From: Tritrichomonas musculus
Taxonomy: Eukaryota > Parabasalia > Tritrichomonadida > Tritrichomonadidae
Assembly: GCA_039105265.1 (NCBI GenBank)
Contig: JAPFFF010000012.1
Location: 992,001-1,056,000 of the forward strand
Direction of reading: 5' to 3'
DNA: 64,000 nt
This document shows, piece by piece, positions 30,152-39,900 of this stretch; the first letter of the stretch is position 1; the number at the start of each line of letters is the position of its first letter. Under the pieces are notes generated by a model. It made no database searches. It saw only the letters and a list, made by a program, of their open reading frames with translations, and was not told where the DNA came from. A program made the translations under genes and the position numbers.

Positions 30152-31150
30152 ATGGATGATACTTTCTCTGAGTTTTCAAATGCACTTGCACAAAATAAGA
30201 GCCGTGTTCATGTTTGGCGAGTTGAAAACGGAATACTTACAGAAATTGCAGACTTAGGTACTTTTTTTTCTCAGTCGATTTATCTAGTTCTAGAAGTTAG
30301 ATTTCAACTTGAAATGAAATCAAGATATACAATTTATTTGTGGTGTGGCGGATTTTCAATTCCAGAAGATGAAGGTCCTGTTACTGAAAGAATTCAAGTT
30401 TTGTTTGGCCTTTTAAATAATATAGCTTCAATTCATCATGAATACGAAGGATACGAATGTAACAAATTTTTGAATGCTTTTATTCCATATGGTGGAGTTC
30501 GTCATCGTACCCCTCAACTCGAATTTGTTACAAATCGTGGTTTTGCTTCTTTATTCACAATGAATACGCAACCAGTTCCGCATTGGAAAGAAGTTCCAGC
30601 ATGTACTACATCCCTTCAACCAAACGATGTCAATTTTTTACGTACTCGAACAAATTTCATATTATGGTTTGGCTTTGAATCTGAAATTTCTACTCGTTTG
30701 AGAGCAGCTGAATTATGTGGTTCATTTAGATTAACTGTTAGCAGGAAAGATGATATGAAAATGGTTTTTCAAGGTTCAGATGATCGTGAATTTGTTCGTG
30801 CTTTAAGTCCCGTTACAATTGAAGCACCTAGGAGGGCAGAAATTAATCCAGATCCAGATCAAACTAGACGCGAAATATATCAAGTGGTATCGAAAGGTCA
30901 AGATCTTGAATTTGCTCTGGTTGCATTTAAGAATGACGCAAATTTAGAAGTTTGTTCTAATGATAACGCTTATATACTGAGAGATCCCAACAATGTCTTT
31001 GTTTGGTTTGGCAAAAATCAGACGAAAGAAGCAATCTCTATTGGTCTCGTTGTGGCAGTTATGTTTATGAACAAAATGAATGTATCTAGATTTGTTCATA
31101 TTCAAATTGTGCAGTCCGGTGAAAGTTTTTCACCTCTTTGGGATATGTGA
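30152..31150 (+). CDS. Gelsolin/severin-family actin-binding protein
   Basis: 332 residues with roughly three gelsolin-homology units (about 1-120, 140-215, 225-332). The diagnostic features are the opening 'VHVWRVENG', the 'YTIYLWCGG' strand of unit one, 'FILWFGFESEISTRLRAAEL' in unit two, and 'NAYILRDPNNVFVWFGKNQ' then 'EAISIGLVVAVMFM' in unit three. These follow the family pattern D..YIL......V.VW.G......E...A. Three-unit proteins of this family (severin, fragmin, CapG) sever or cap actin filaments in a calcium-dependent way. Cytoplasmic; it probably regulates the amoeboid actin cytoskeleton. Divergent from the LRR/coiled-coil gene with about 180 bases between. Which activity it retains cannot be read from the sequence. 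Confidence 0.85.
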   Translation: MDDTFSEFSNALAQNKSRVHVWRVENGILTEIADLGTFFSQSIYLVLEVRFQLEMKSRYTIYLWCGGFSIPEDEGPVTERIQVLFGLLNNIASIHHEYEGYECNKFLNAFIPYGGVRHRTPQLEFVTNRGFASLFTMNTQPVPHWKEVPACTTSLQPNDVNFLRTRTNFILWFGFESEISTRLRAAELCGSFRLTVSRKDDMKMVFQGSDDREFVRALSPVTIEAPRRAEINPDPDQTRREIYQVVSKGQDLEFALVAFKNDANLEVCSNDNAYILRDPNNVFVWFGKNQTKEAISIGLVVAVMFMNKMNVSRFVHIQIVQSGESFSPLWDM

Positions 31151-31404
31151 ATCAACATTCTGATATTCACGATAAATATGTTTTTTATTGGAAGATCATT
31201 CAACTTCACTTTGTTATTAATAGTTAATAAAAATCATAATATTAATTTTCGAATTATTTTTTGATATTCAATTTTTTCAGTTTTTGTTTTTAAAGAGTGC
31301 GGAATCAAGTGGTTGTTAATAATTCATCATTTAACATATTTAAATTATACTCTAACAAAATTAATAAAACTTGGAATGATGACATGGTATTTATTAAAAA
31401 CAAT

Positions 31405-31995
31405 CTATAATACAAACGGATGGTTTATCTTTCTTGGTTTGATTGTATTTTTTGTTATTATTGTTTCTTTATTTGGCTCGTTAATTCTTTGTCCCTTGTT
31501 TACTCTAGATGAAATATTTCTAATATAAATTTCTAAGTTAGCTTGACCAATAACTTTTCCATCAGATTTTGAAATAATTTCGGCGCTAAAAGTATTATTA
31601 GATCCTTCTTTCATTTTTTTCATGTCAATAGTACAGTTTCCTATAATATTACTATTTTTCGTTAATTTTTTTTCGATGTTCTCTTTTATGGAATTTTCAT
31701 CACAGTTTTCGTTTCCTTTTTCTGAAAAACATTCCTTTTTGTTTTCTGAGGTAGAATAGCATGACTGAACAGTTCGGATCATTAAAATGATTTTATCGAG
31801 TTCATTGAAATGATCTTCAATGTAAAATTCTTGACTTGTACTTTGTAAGCTTTGTTTGTTACCTATGATGTACTCATCAGAAATGTTTTGCGGCTTTTGT
31901 GTTAATCGAAGGCCAATAAGATTGTTAATGTTGATATTTTTTAGGGTAGATTCTTCAAGTTCAATTGAATCAATGCAAAATGAGATTCTTGACAT
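31405..31995 (-). CDS. Hypothetical protein, possibly C2-like
   Basis: 196 residues from the ATG at 31995 (MSRISFCIDSIELEE). I prefer it to the more upstream codon because the extra N-terminus is AT-driven, and TCAT motifs lie just ahead of this ATG. The first third is beta-rich ('ISFCIDSIELEE..', 'GLRLTQKPQNISDEYIIG'), the middle is acidic low complexity, and the end returns to strands ('NCTIDMKKM', 'GQANLEIYIRN') before a basic tail. The strand spacing is reminiscent of a C2 domain, but no calcium-binding Asp pattern is convincing. Convergent with the gelsolin gene (250 bases apart). I do not recognise it. Confidence 0.6.
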   Translation of the reverse strand: MSRISFCIDSIELEESTLKNININNLIGLRLTQKPQNISDEYIIGNKQSLQSTSQEFYIEDHFNELDKIILMIRTVQSCYSTSENKKECFSEKGNENCDENSIKENIEKKLTKNSNIIGNCTIDMKKMKEGSNNTFSAEIISKSDGKVIGQANLEIYIRNISSRVNKGQRINEPNKETIITKNTIKPRKINHPFVL

Positions 31996-32592
31996 TTTAT
32001 TGATGATGAAATCTAAGAAAATGATATGATTTTTGTATAATATCATATTTACATAATATATTGAAATTTTCAAATATTATTTTTTAATATAAAATAAATA
32101 AATAATCAAAATTTCAAATAAAAAATAAATTTCTTAAATTTTTATCAAGTGATATCTTATGAGTCTTTTTTGATTTTTCGAATATTTATGTTGAAATATA
32201 ATTTTATTTTTACTTAAATCTTAAAATTATTAAAATTATCTTTTAAATTTATTCGAATTCTAATTTAATGAGCTATATTGCAATATCAATTTCAATTTTA
32301 AAAAAGTGAATATTTAAAATTAATATGAATAATCCTTTTAATACATTTGGAACAAAAGTTATGTTTGAGTGCATTTTATTTTACTGGAATTCAATTTTAA
32401 TTACTGGAATTCAATTTTAATTAAATATGATTTATGGCTGAAACTACTTTCTATAAAACAAGATTAAGCCATATAAGCTGATAATTTTTAATTATCTTAT
32501 CGTCAATATAGATATGCTAAATAATTACAAATTGAATAGATAAATGGTCTTTAAAAAATGGCGTTTATTTTTATTTTTCAGGAACTTCCTTT
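31996..32592. other. Intergenic between divergent genes
   Basis: AT-rich. A 22-bp direct duplication (TACTGGAATTCAATTTTAAT repeated) lies at about 32382-32425. No other structure seen. Confidence 0.6.
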
Positions 32593-32598
32593 TCATTT
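32593..32598 (+). promoter_or_regulatory. Initiator-like motif of the primase gene
   Basis: TCATTT, 18-20 bases upstream of the ATG at 32613. This is a near-ideal trichomonad initiator and argues that translation starts at 32613 rather than at an in-frame ATG at 32544, which would lie upstream of the transcript start. Confidence 0.6.
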
Positions 32599-32612
32599 CC
32601 TTCTTAAAAGCA

Positions 32613-33731
32613 ATGTCAAATACTATTTCAGAAGGGTATATCAAAGAATATTATAATAAATTTTTCCCATTAGATGCTATTAAAGAATGGATTCAATATG
32701 GAGGGAAAGAACCACTCGATCGAAGAGAATGTGCTTATTGGTTTGATTCGCAGCGATTCAATAGATGGGCCAGCATTAATGATATGCGTCGTATTTTAGA
32801 TAATTTAACTTTATCGCCGCCAGAACGTATGGAAATAGGACCTGTTTATACATATCCTCTCAAAGAGCGTAATTCTGTTCAGCTCGGTACATTTTATGCA
32901 GTACATAGAGAATTAGTTTTTGATATTGATTCAGATGATTTTAAAGATATTAAAGATTGCTGTGGTGATTCCGAAATATGTCCACGCTGCTGGCGTTACA
33001 TGTGCTGCGCTCTTGAATGTTTAATCAAAGCTCTTACAGAAAACTTTGGATTTAAATACATTCTTCCTGTTTACTCAGGACGTAGAGGAGTTCATATATG
33101 GGTATGCGATGATAAAGCCCGTGAACTAAGCCAAAAAGTTCGTGAAGGAATTGTTAATTATTTAAACATAAACGAAATTGTTAATTCCCCTAACTTTCAA
33201 CATATTACAGACTGTCCATTTGCTCAACAAATGCTTCAAACTTGTGAGCGCTATTTTATTCAGATTGCAGAAGAGTACAGTATTTTTACAAATCCAAAGC
33301 TTGTTGATAAAGTCAAAGGAGTTGTCGGAGAAGAAGTTTATAATAAAATTATGACAAGGTTTACCGAGTATGGAAATCAATCATTTGAAGCACAATGGAA
33401 CGCTATTAAAGAAAAGCCACTTATTCAAGGTGCTAAAAAACGTTTCGATGAAACTCTTAGCTATTATAGATTGATATTTCATTTTTCATTTCCTAGACTT
33501 GACGCTAATGTTACAATTACAATGAACCATTTACTCAAATCGCCCTTTTCTTACCATCCAAAATCAGGATTGCTTTCATTACCTATTCCACTAGACAAGT
33601 TTGATCAATTTCCACCCAGCTGGGTACCAAAACTAGTTGATCTAATTGATGATAATCCTGATGCACGTAATGCGTATGACAATGCTCTCAAACAATTTGA
33701 AGAATTTAAAGATTCCGTAATTAATAGTTAA
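32613..33731 (+). CDS. PRI1: DNA primase small (catalytic) subunit
   Basis: 372 residues. It synthesises the RNA primers for DNA polymerase alpha in nuclear replication, as a dimer with the large subunit. Visible family signatures are the catalytic acid motif 'ELVFDIDSDDF' (D104, D106), a Cys-rich zinc site (C116/C117, C123, C126 in 'CCGDSEICPRCW'), and 'YSGRRGVHIWVCD' (154-166) with the conserved SGRRG.H nucleotide-binding motif. The C-terminal part 'RLDANVTITMNHLLKSPFSY' and 'HPKSG' matches the conserved RxDxxVT...HLLKSPFSxHPKTG block. Length is normal for eukaryotic p48/p49. Start choice: the ATG at 32613 is preceded by a TCATTT initiator; the 23 extra upstream residues are Phe/Leu/Lys and not family-like. 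Intact and housekeeping. Confidence 0.95.
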   Translation: MSNTISEGYIKEYYNKFFPLDAIKEWIQYGGKEPLDRRECAYWFDSQRFNRWASINDMRRILDNLTLSPPERMEIGPVYTYPLKERNSVQLGTFYAVHRELVFDIDSDDFKDIKDCCGDSEICPRCWRYMCCALECLIKALTENFGFKYILPVYSGRRGVHIWVCDDKARELSQKVREGIVNYLNINEIVNSPNFQHITDCPFAQQMLQTCERYFIQIAEEYSIFTNPKLVDKVKGVVGEEVYNKIMTRFTEYGNQSFEAQWNAIKEKPLIQGAKKRFDETLSYYRLIFHFSFPRLDANVTITMNHLLKSPFSYHPKSGLLSLPIPLDKFDQFPPSWVPKLVDLIDDNPDARNAYDNALKQFEEFKDSVINS

Positions 33732-33799
33732 AATGACTATTTTTATTTTATTAAATTGATTGAATTTTATAAATAACAAAATCATATTACGCATAATAT

Positions 33800-35155
33800 T
33801 TACATTTTATTTAGCTTATCAATTCTTTGTTGCAAAGAAATAAGAATCTCATGGCATGATGGGCTATTTGTAGGGTTTGATGAATTTTGAGCATGGCTTT
33901 CCATATTAAAAGATGCAAATGGAGTATTATTGGTATAATTATTATTATTAGTAGTAGTATATGAAATGTTCCTGTTTGTATTATTTTTTGTAAACGATGA
34001 AAATCCAAAATTAGTAGGATTATTATTTACTCCAGCTTTATTTGAATTTAAAAATGAATTGAAACCTGTATTATTAATTGATTCTGTGGCATGAGAAGAA
34101 GAAAACTCAACATTTATGTTTTGATTTGGCGCAAATCCTACTGGTTTTATATATTTATTATTGCTGGTATTATCATCATTGCTTTGTCTGGTCAATGGCA
34201 TTGATTCATCTTTTTTGATGTCAATACCAAAATTTTTTGTATTACTATTTCTATCATTCAAAGGAGTAGGAGCTAATCTAAGATTAGAGAGATGAATAAT
34301 TGATTTTACTGTCAGTTTAATATCATCATCTTTTGCTTTTGGATCTTGAAGTTTCATAAAAAGTTCTTTAATCGAATTTAGTAAATCAATATCATAATTT
34401 TCTTTGGATTGTTCTGATTTCTCAATTAAATAATCAGAACATTCTTTAAGTAACTCCATTCTACTTTCAAAATCATTAATCAAGCTTTTCTCATTTATTT
34501 TTAATTTTTCAAATTTCTGAGATTGCTTTTCACTTTCTATTTTTTTCGCTTCTGTTAATTTTTCAAGGTTTTGAATCATTTCGTTTGTTTCGGATTTAAA
34601 TTTTTCGTATTCTTCTTTTTCATCATTCAATAAGGATATATAACAGCTTAATTCATTATTTTGACACAGCTGCTTTTCATAAGAAATATTAATATTTCGT
34701 ACTTTTTCGATATATGAAAATACTATATCATTTGCCGCTTCTTGGTTTAAATCACTATCAAGAGGAATGTTTGGAAACAATTTTAAATTAACAGTATGCG
34801 AGACATTATCAAGCTCTGCTTTTGTTATTTGATCCAAAAGTTTTGTAGTATCTGAATTACAAAGAGAAATTTGAGTCTGTATATTAATTAATAAAGAATC
34901 ATATACTTCATCTAGAAATGATGAATCTGGCTTACGCAAATCTTCAAGAGCACTTTTTAAATAATCTATTTGATCTTTCATTCGATCTTGTTTTATTTTA
35001 CAGAACGAATATTCTTGCATTAATTTACCGACAGGAAGTAATTCTTGAATTGATTCAAGCAATGAATTAACTTTTTCATTTAAAGATTGAATTTGATCTT
35101 TTCTTTCAATTAAAGAATCAGCTGCTCGAGTGTGTGGAGTATATTTTATAATCAT
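33800..35155 (-). CDS. Coiled-coil protein with Asn-rich tail
   Basis: 451 residues. About 1-290 is almost entirely helical and coiled-coil ('RADSLIERKDQIQSLNEKVN', repeated Lys/Glu/Leu heptads). The rest is disordered and Asn/Ser-rich with scattered FG or GF dipeptides (NFGI, TNFGF, GFNSF), closed by a short helix 'EILISLQQRIDKLNKM'. The FG dipeptides plus coiled coil recall coiled-coil nucleoporins (Nup62/Nup54 type), but the order is reversed relative to those and the dipeptides are few, so this is only a suggestion. Convergent with primase, 68 bases between stops. No signal or membrane segment. Confidence 0.75.
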   Translation of the reverse strand: MIIKYTPHTRAADSLIERKDQIQSLNEKVNSLLESIQELLPVGKLMQEYSFCKIKQDRMKDQIDYLKSALEDLRKPDSSFLDEVYDSLLINIQTQISLCNSDTTKLLDQITKAELDNVSHTVNLKLFPNIPLDSDLNQEAANDIVFSYIEKVRNINISYEKQLCQNNELSCYISLLNDEKEEYEKFKSETNEMIQNLEKLTEAKKIESEKQSQKFEKLKINEKSLINDFESRMELLKECSDYLIEKSEQSKENYDIDLLNSIKELFMKLQDPKAKDDDIKLTVKSIIHLSNLRLAPTPLNDRNSNTKNFGIDIKKDESMPLTRQSNDDNTSNNKYIKPVGFAPNQNINVEFSSSHATESINNTGFNSFLNSNKAGVNNNPTNFGFSSFTKNNTNRNISYTTTNNNNYTNNTPFASFNMESHAQNSSNPTNSPSCHEILISLQQRIDKLNKM

Positions 35156-35481
35156 TTATTAATAAACGTAATTTTCTTTTGAAATAACGTAAATTTTGTA
35201 TTGAGTTAACATAAATAATCAAAACCTAACCATCTCAAAACCTTTTTTTGAAAAATGGTTATATTTATTTTCAGGTTTATATCTTCAATATTTGTTTTAT
35301 TATTTAATATTTCATAATTCATATATATGATTATATTTGAAAAAAATTCTGATACTATTTTTTCATCTACTTTTTGAATGATAAAAAAAATGACAAAGTT
35401 CTCAAACACTATTTCCATTTTGGCATTCAAAAAGATCATTTTTTTGAATTGGCTTTAAATCAGTTTTTTAATGAAATACCA
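35156..35481. other. Short intergenic, AT-rich
   Basis: No supported gene. Frames of 77-89 codons overlap here on both strands, but only the part from 35482 shows family resemblance. Confidence 0.5.
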
Positions 35482-36526
35482 ATGAATATTCAAAGTTTCC
35501 TTGAAGAAATGAAGCTAATGCAAGATAATCTTCTCGAATACTTAGATAAACAAGATAATGACAAAAAAAGTCTTGATGATATCAAAACATTTTTTGAAGA
35601 TCAAAAAATACAAGATGATATAAACAAGTTTCATTACTTGTGAAATTTTTTTTTTTGAAAAAATATACAAAATACGAGAAATCATTAAGAAAGACATTCA
35701 AAGAAATTTCACAAGTAATGAAAATTTCAAAATTTTTCATAGCAACAAAAGAATTTTATTATTTCTTATTGAAAACAAAATAATCATCCTGAATAAGAAA
35801 ATAGCGAAGCAAATGTCTTCCAGATATTGAAAACAAAATAATCACCTAGTTTTCAAACAGAAACGAAAGAAACATGATCACTTTACAATTTTGGAAAACA
35901 CAGAAGAAATGGATAAAGAATCGTCAAAAGAGTTTTACAAAAATAGAAAACTAGGTGAAAATTACAATTATTTATGTATGTTGATTCGAACAGATTTAGT
36001 TGATGAGTTTATTTAATATGCCGCCAAAAACAATAATAATCTTTTTCAAAAAAATCGAGAAATCAATTTTTGAAACAAATTCATTTTTGATTAAAAAAAA
36101 TGATACAAAAAGATGATATTTATAATGGCAATGATATGAAAAGTCAAGTTCCAAGTTTGATAGAATATGCAGCATTTTTTGGGTCAATAAAAGTTTTCAA
36201 CTATTTGTATAAAAATGAAGTCAAAATTTATCCATCAATATGGCCATAAGCAATTCATGGTAATAACCCTGAATTGATTCATCTTCTTGAAGAAATCATG
36301 CCATTACCATTTAAGGTATGTTAAATCATCATGTTTATTAAATTTTGATGGCAATGATGTATTTGAAGAAGAAAGAGCTCTGCATCTTGAAGTAAAAAAT
36401 GAAAAGATTGAAATAATTAAACTCTTATTGAATCATAAAGACATTGATGTTCATTCAAAAAATAATGATGATGAAACCCCAATGGAACTTGCTGAAAATG
36501 ATGATACAAATGCATTATTTAAATAA
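35482..36526 (+). pseudogene. DUF3447/ankyrin pseudogene
   Basis: Collinear, decayed match to the family seen intact at 53716-54798. It has an N-terminal 'MNIQSFLEEMKLMQDNLLEY', 'SNKRILLFLIENKII', 'CMLIRTDLVDEF' (compare CQLIRNDSIDEF), 'SLIEYAAFFGSIKVFNYL', 'AIHGNNPELIHLLEE', and one ankyrin repeat 'ALHLEVKNEKIEIIKLLLNH' with the natural end 'MELAENDDTNALFK'. Stops and frame changes lie between the pieces (e.g. TGA after HYL at 35641, TAA in the Trp position near 36247). The middle of the domain is shortened. Confidence 0.85.
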
Positions 36527-36902
36527 ATTATGACTTTTTAAATTTGATATATTTTTTAAATTTTTTTTAAAAAAAAAAAAAATAGCGCTGATTTTTTAAT
36601 AATATTTTTCTTATATTCCGATTTTAGCATATTTTCTCAGAGAGAATTTTTAAATAATTTTAATTGTCGAATGTAAAAAATAATGAAAAGGTAAACCTTT
36701 TCGACTTCAATATGAGGATAAGTGAATGAGCATAGAAAAGGTTAACCTTCAACAATTAACAATCAAATTGAGCATAGAAACCTCAAAAAAAACTTTTTTA
36801 ATTAAACAAATCAAAAATGATTAAAATATAATTATATATCGTTGAATTGGAGTTTTATTTAAGAGTAAAAAAAAATTAATTAAGGAATGAAATTTTTGAA
36901 GC
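36527..36902. other. Intergenic, AT-rich, small palindromes
   Basis: An AAAAGGTAAACCTTTT near-palindrome and a similar AAAAGGTTAACCTT lie at about 36687-36755. No gene. Confidence 0.5.
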
Positions 36903-39900
36903 TTAGAATTCTATATCAGTGATTTTAGACTCATCTACATAGTTTTCATCAGTTGTATTTTGGCGTCTTTTCATTACCTTAATAACAATAATGACTGCAA
37001 CAACAATGAGAGCGATACCTAAAACAACTCCAATTACAATTCCTGCAATTTGTACACCTGATAATTTCTTGCCTTTATCAGATTTCAAATTAGGATTATG
37101 TAGTATATTCAATGATTTCTTTTCATTTAACGTCATAAGTGATTGAATATCCTCACAGACACCATCATTGAAATGAGCACTACCATAATTAATTCTTCCT
37201 TTCCATTCATTGCATGTTGTTGTGAAAGTTCCTTGGAAAAGAAGATATTTTTCATTGTCTTCTGGTAATTTTGAACTATCATTTGGCTTAGTTAAAACTA
37301 TCTTTGAAGGAGGTTTTCCTAGCGTTCCATGAAGCATTGGAGCTTCATAATTTGATGATGTGTAAGTATGCAGATTTAAATTCAAAGTAGCATCATTGAG
37401 TGAAACATCATCAAGCTCCAAAACTGCTGATTGTTCAATATTAAGTTCATTTGAAATTGTAATTTTTGATAATTTTCCAGACATCTTTGGTTGAGCTGAA
37501 AGATATTTTGTTTGAACTGGAATAGATGATGAAAATGAACCTGATTTATGAATATTAATTGAATTAAGTTCAATTGATTCAATATTTTCACTGTACTCGA
37601 ATGATATTGGATTATATACATCCAAATTTGAGTCAATTGATATGCTCTTTTTTTCTGGATCTTGAGTATCAAATTTCACAGTGCATCTATCCATGTTTTT
37701 AATTGCCAGCTTAACATCATTTGTATCATTAAGATTGATATTTACTTTAAATGATGATCTATCTAATAATAAATTTAAGTCGCCACTAGTTAATTTGATA
37801 TTTGTATTGTTACTTACTTTAACATATTGATTATCTTTTAGACTCAAATTCTTAAATTCAATATCTTTATTTTCTTTGTTTTCAATTATAATGTATTGAT
37901 CAACTTTATCATCTTGATTAGGATTTGAAGGAGCGTTAAACATATTTTCAATATCTTGTTTAATGTCATCAGGTGATTCAGAAAATTGGACTTGTCCTAT
38001 AAAAGAGTTTTCTTTTACAGTTGTGTCATTTATTTCTACAGGAGGTGGTGTTGCAAGAGGTGTTTGAATGAGAGTTTCATCAATAATAGATGATATATCA
38101 GGTTGTGGTTTATTTTCATCACTTGTTTGTGGTGGTTTTGTTGGATCACTTGTTACTGGTGGTTTTGTTGGATCACTTGTTTGTGGTGGTTTTGTTGGAT
38201 CACTTGTTACTGGTGGTTTTGTTGGATCACTTGTTACTGGTGGTTTTGTTGGATCACTTGTTACTGGTGGTTCTGTTGGATCACTTGTTACTGGTGGTTT
38301 TGTTGGATCACTTGTTACTGGTGGTTCTGTTGGATCACTTGTTTGTGGTGGTTTTGTTGGATCACTTGTTACTGGTGGTTTTGTTGGATCACTTGTTACT
38401 GGTGGTTCTGTTGGATCACTTGTTACTGGTGGTTTTGTTGGATCACTTGTTACTGGTGGTTTTGTTGGATCACTTGTTTGTGGTGGTTTTGTTGGATCAC
38501 TTGTTTGTGGTGGTTTTGTTGGATCACTTGTTTGTGGTGGTTTTGTTGGATCACTTGTTTGTGGTGGTTTTGTTGGATCACTTGTTTGTGGTGGTTTTGT
38601 TGGATCACTTGTTTGTGGTGGTTTTGTTGGATCACTTGTTTGTGGTGGTTTTGTTGGATCACTTGTTTGTGGTGGTTTTGTTGGATCACTTGTTACTGGT
38701 GGTTTTGTGGGATCACTTGTTACTGGTGGTTTTGTTGGATCACTTGTTTGTGGTGGTTTTGTTGGATCACCTGATCCTGCGTTTGGATCATAATTAGGAT
38801 TAGTAATAGATGAAGATGGAAGATCGCATACTCCTTTTGGAAGAGTATTAATCTTGGCATTTGAAAGTAAGTATGCATCTAATACATAACAACCATCTTC
38901 ATCATTATCCAATTGATTTGTTTCAGTTAAATCTGCTTCGGTTACAAAAAGGGCCTGAAGAAGATCATCATAATTATCATTAAAGTAATTTCTAGAAAAT
39001 GGAATGATTTCATTTGGACTATTTTCTTTATATAGACAAATCCTTCTTCTAGCATTACTTTCACCTTCTAAATATTGAGCACTAGTAACATCTTCAATCT
39101 TGATCAATAATTTAACTTCTTCATTTGAATATTCTCTGACTTTCACGATATCTTCTTCATATGACTTATAATAAGTGAATGATTGTCCTGAAACAACTGG
39201 AATTAATTCAGTAAGAAATCCACAGCCAGTTGTTGATATTCCGTCACGATCTGGATATTTTATTAAATGATATCCAGTTGCTGTTGGTGTTTCATAAGTT
39301 ATTTGGCACATCATTCCTTTATTATCTTTGCAAATAGGTATGAATGTGATGTTTCCAGTTTTAGAAAGTGTAAATTGAGCTAATCCATTTTCATTAACAT
39401 CAGAAGTTCCAAGTTCTTCTCCAGCATCATCTTTTGCCATGACTTTGTATCCATTAGGGAAGTATATATAATATGGGAATGACGGATATTTATTTAGTAA
39501 TGGACTCATATATGTAAGATCAACAGTTAATGATGGAACAAGCTCAGTCAATTCTGAATATATAAGATAAAAGTCAACACTTACAGTAGTATATGTTGTA
39601 AGTTGCGTATATTTCCTTAAAATTAAAGCCGTATCTTCGTCAATATAGATTACGTTGTTTGTATACTGTGAATTTGGCTGTCCATCTGCTACAAACCAAG
39701 ATTGACCATTAACAGCTGGAGTAACAAATGCGCTTTGAACAGTGCCATCAAATTTAATAGTTGTGTGAGCTTCTCGATTTAGAACTTCAATGCTATCACT
39801 ATTAGTTGATGTATCATGTCTAAGAAATTCTATCTGAATATCGTAGGACTTTTCTTCTGTTTCATCTCTCCTGATTGGAATTTGAATGTATGTTAAAGAT

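Noticed and set aside
36314-36322. GTATGT as a canonical trichomonad 5' splice site in the DUF3447 pseudogene
   Set aside because: No matching 3' motif downstream, and the surrounding gene carries several other lesions.
38090-38797. Long open frames on the plus strand through the surface-protein repeat (VTGGFVGSL-, LLLVVLLDH- and CWITCYWWF-type)
   Set aside because: They are shadows of the 27-bp coding repeat in other readings; the DPTKPP frame is the one embedded in a 1,853-residue protein with signal peptide and membrane helix.
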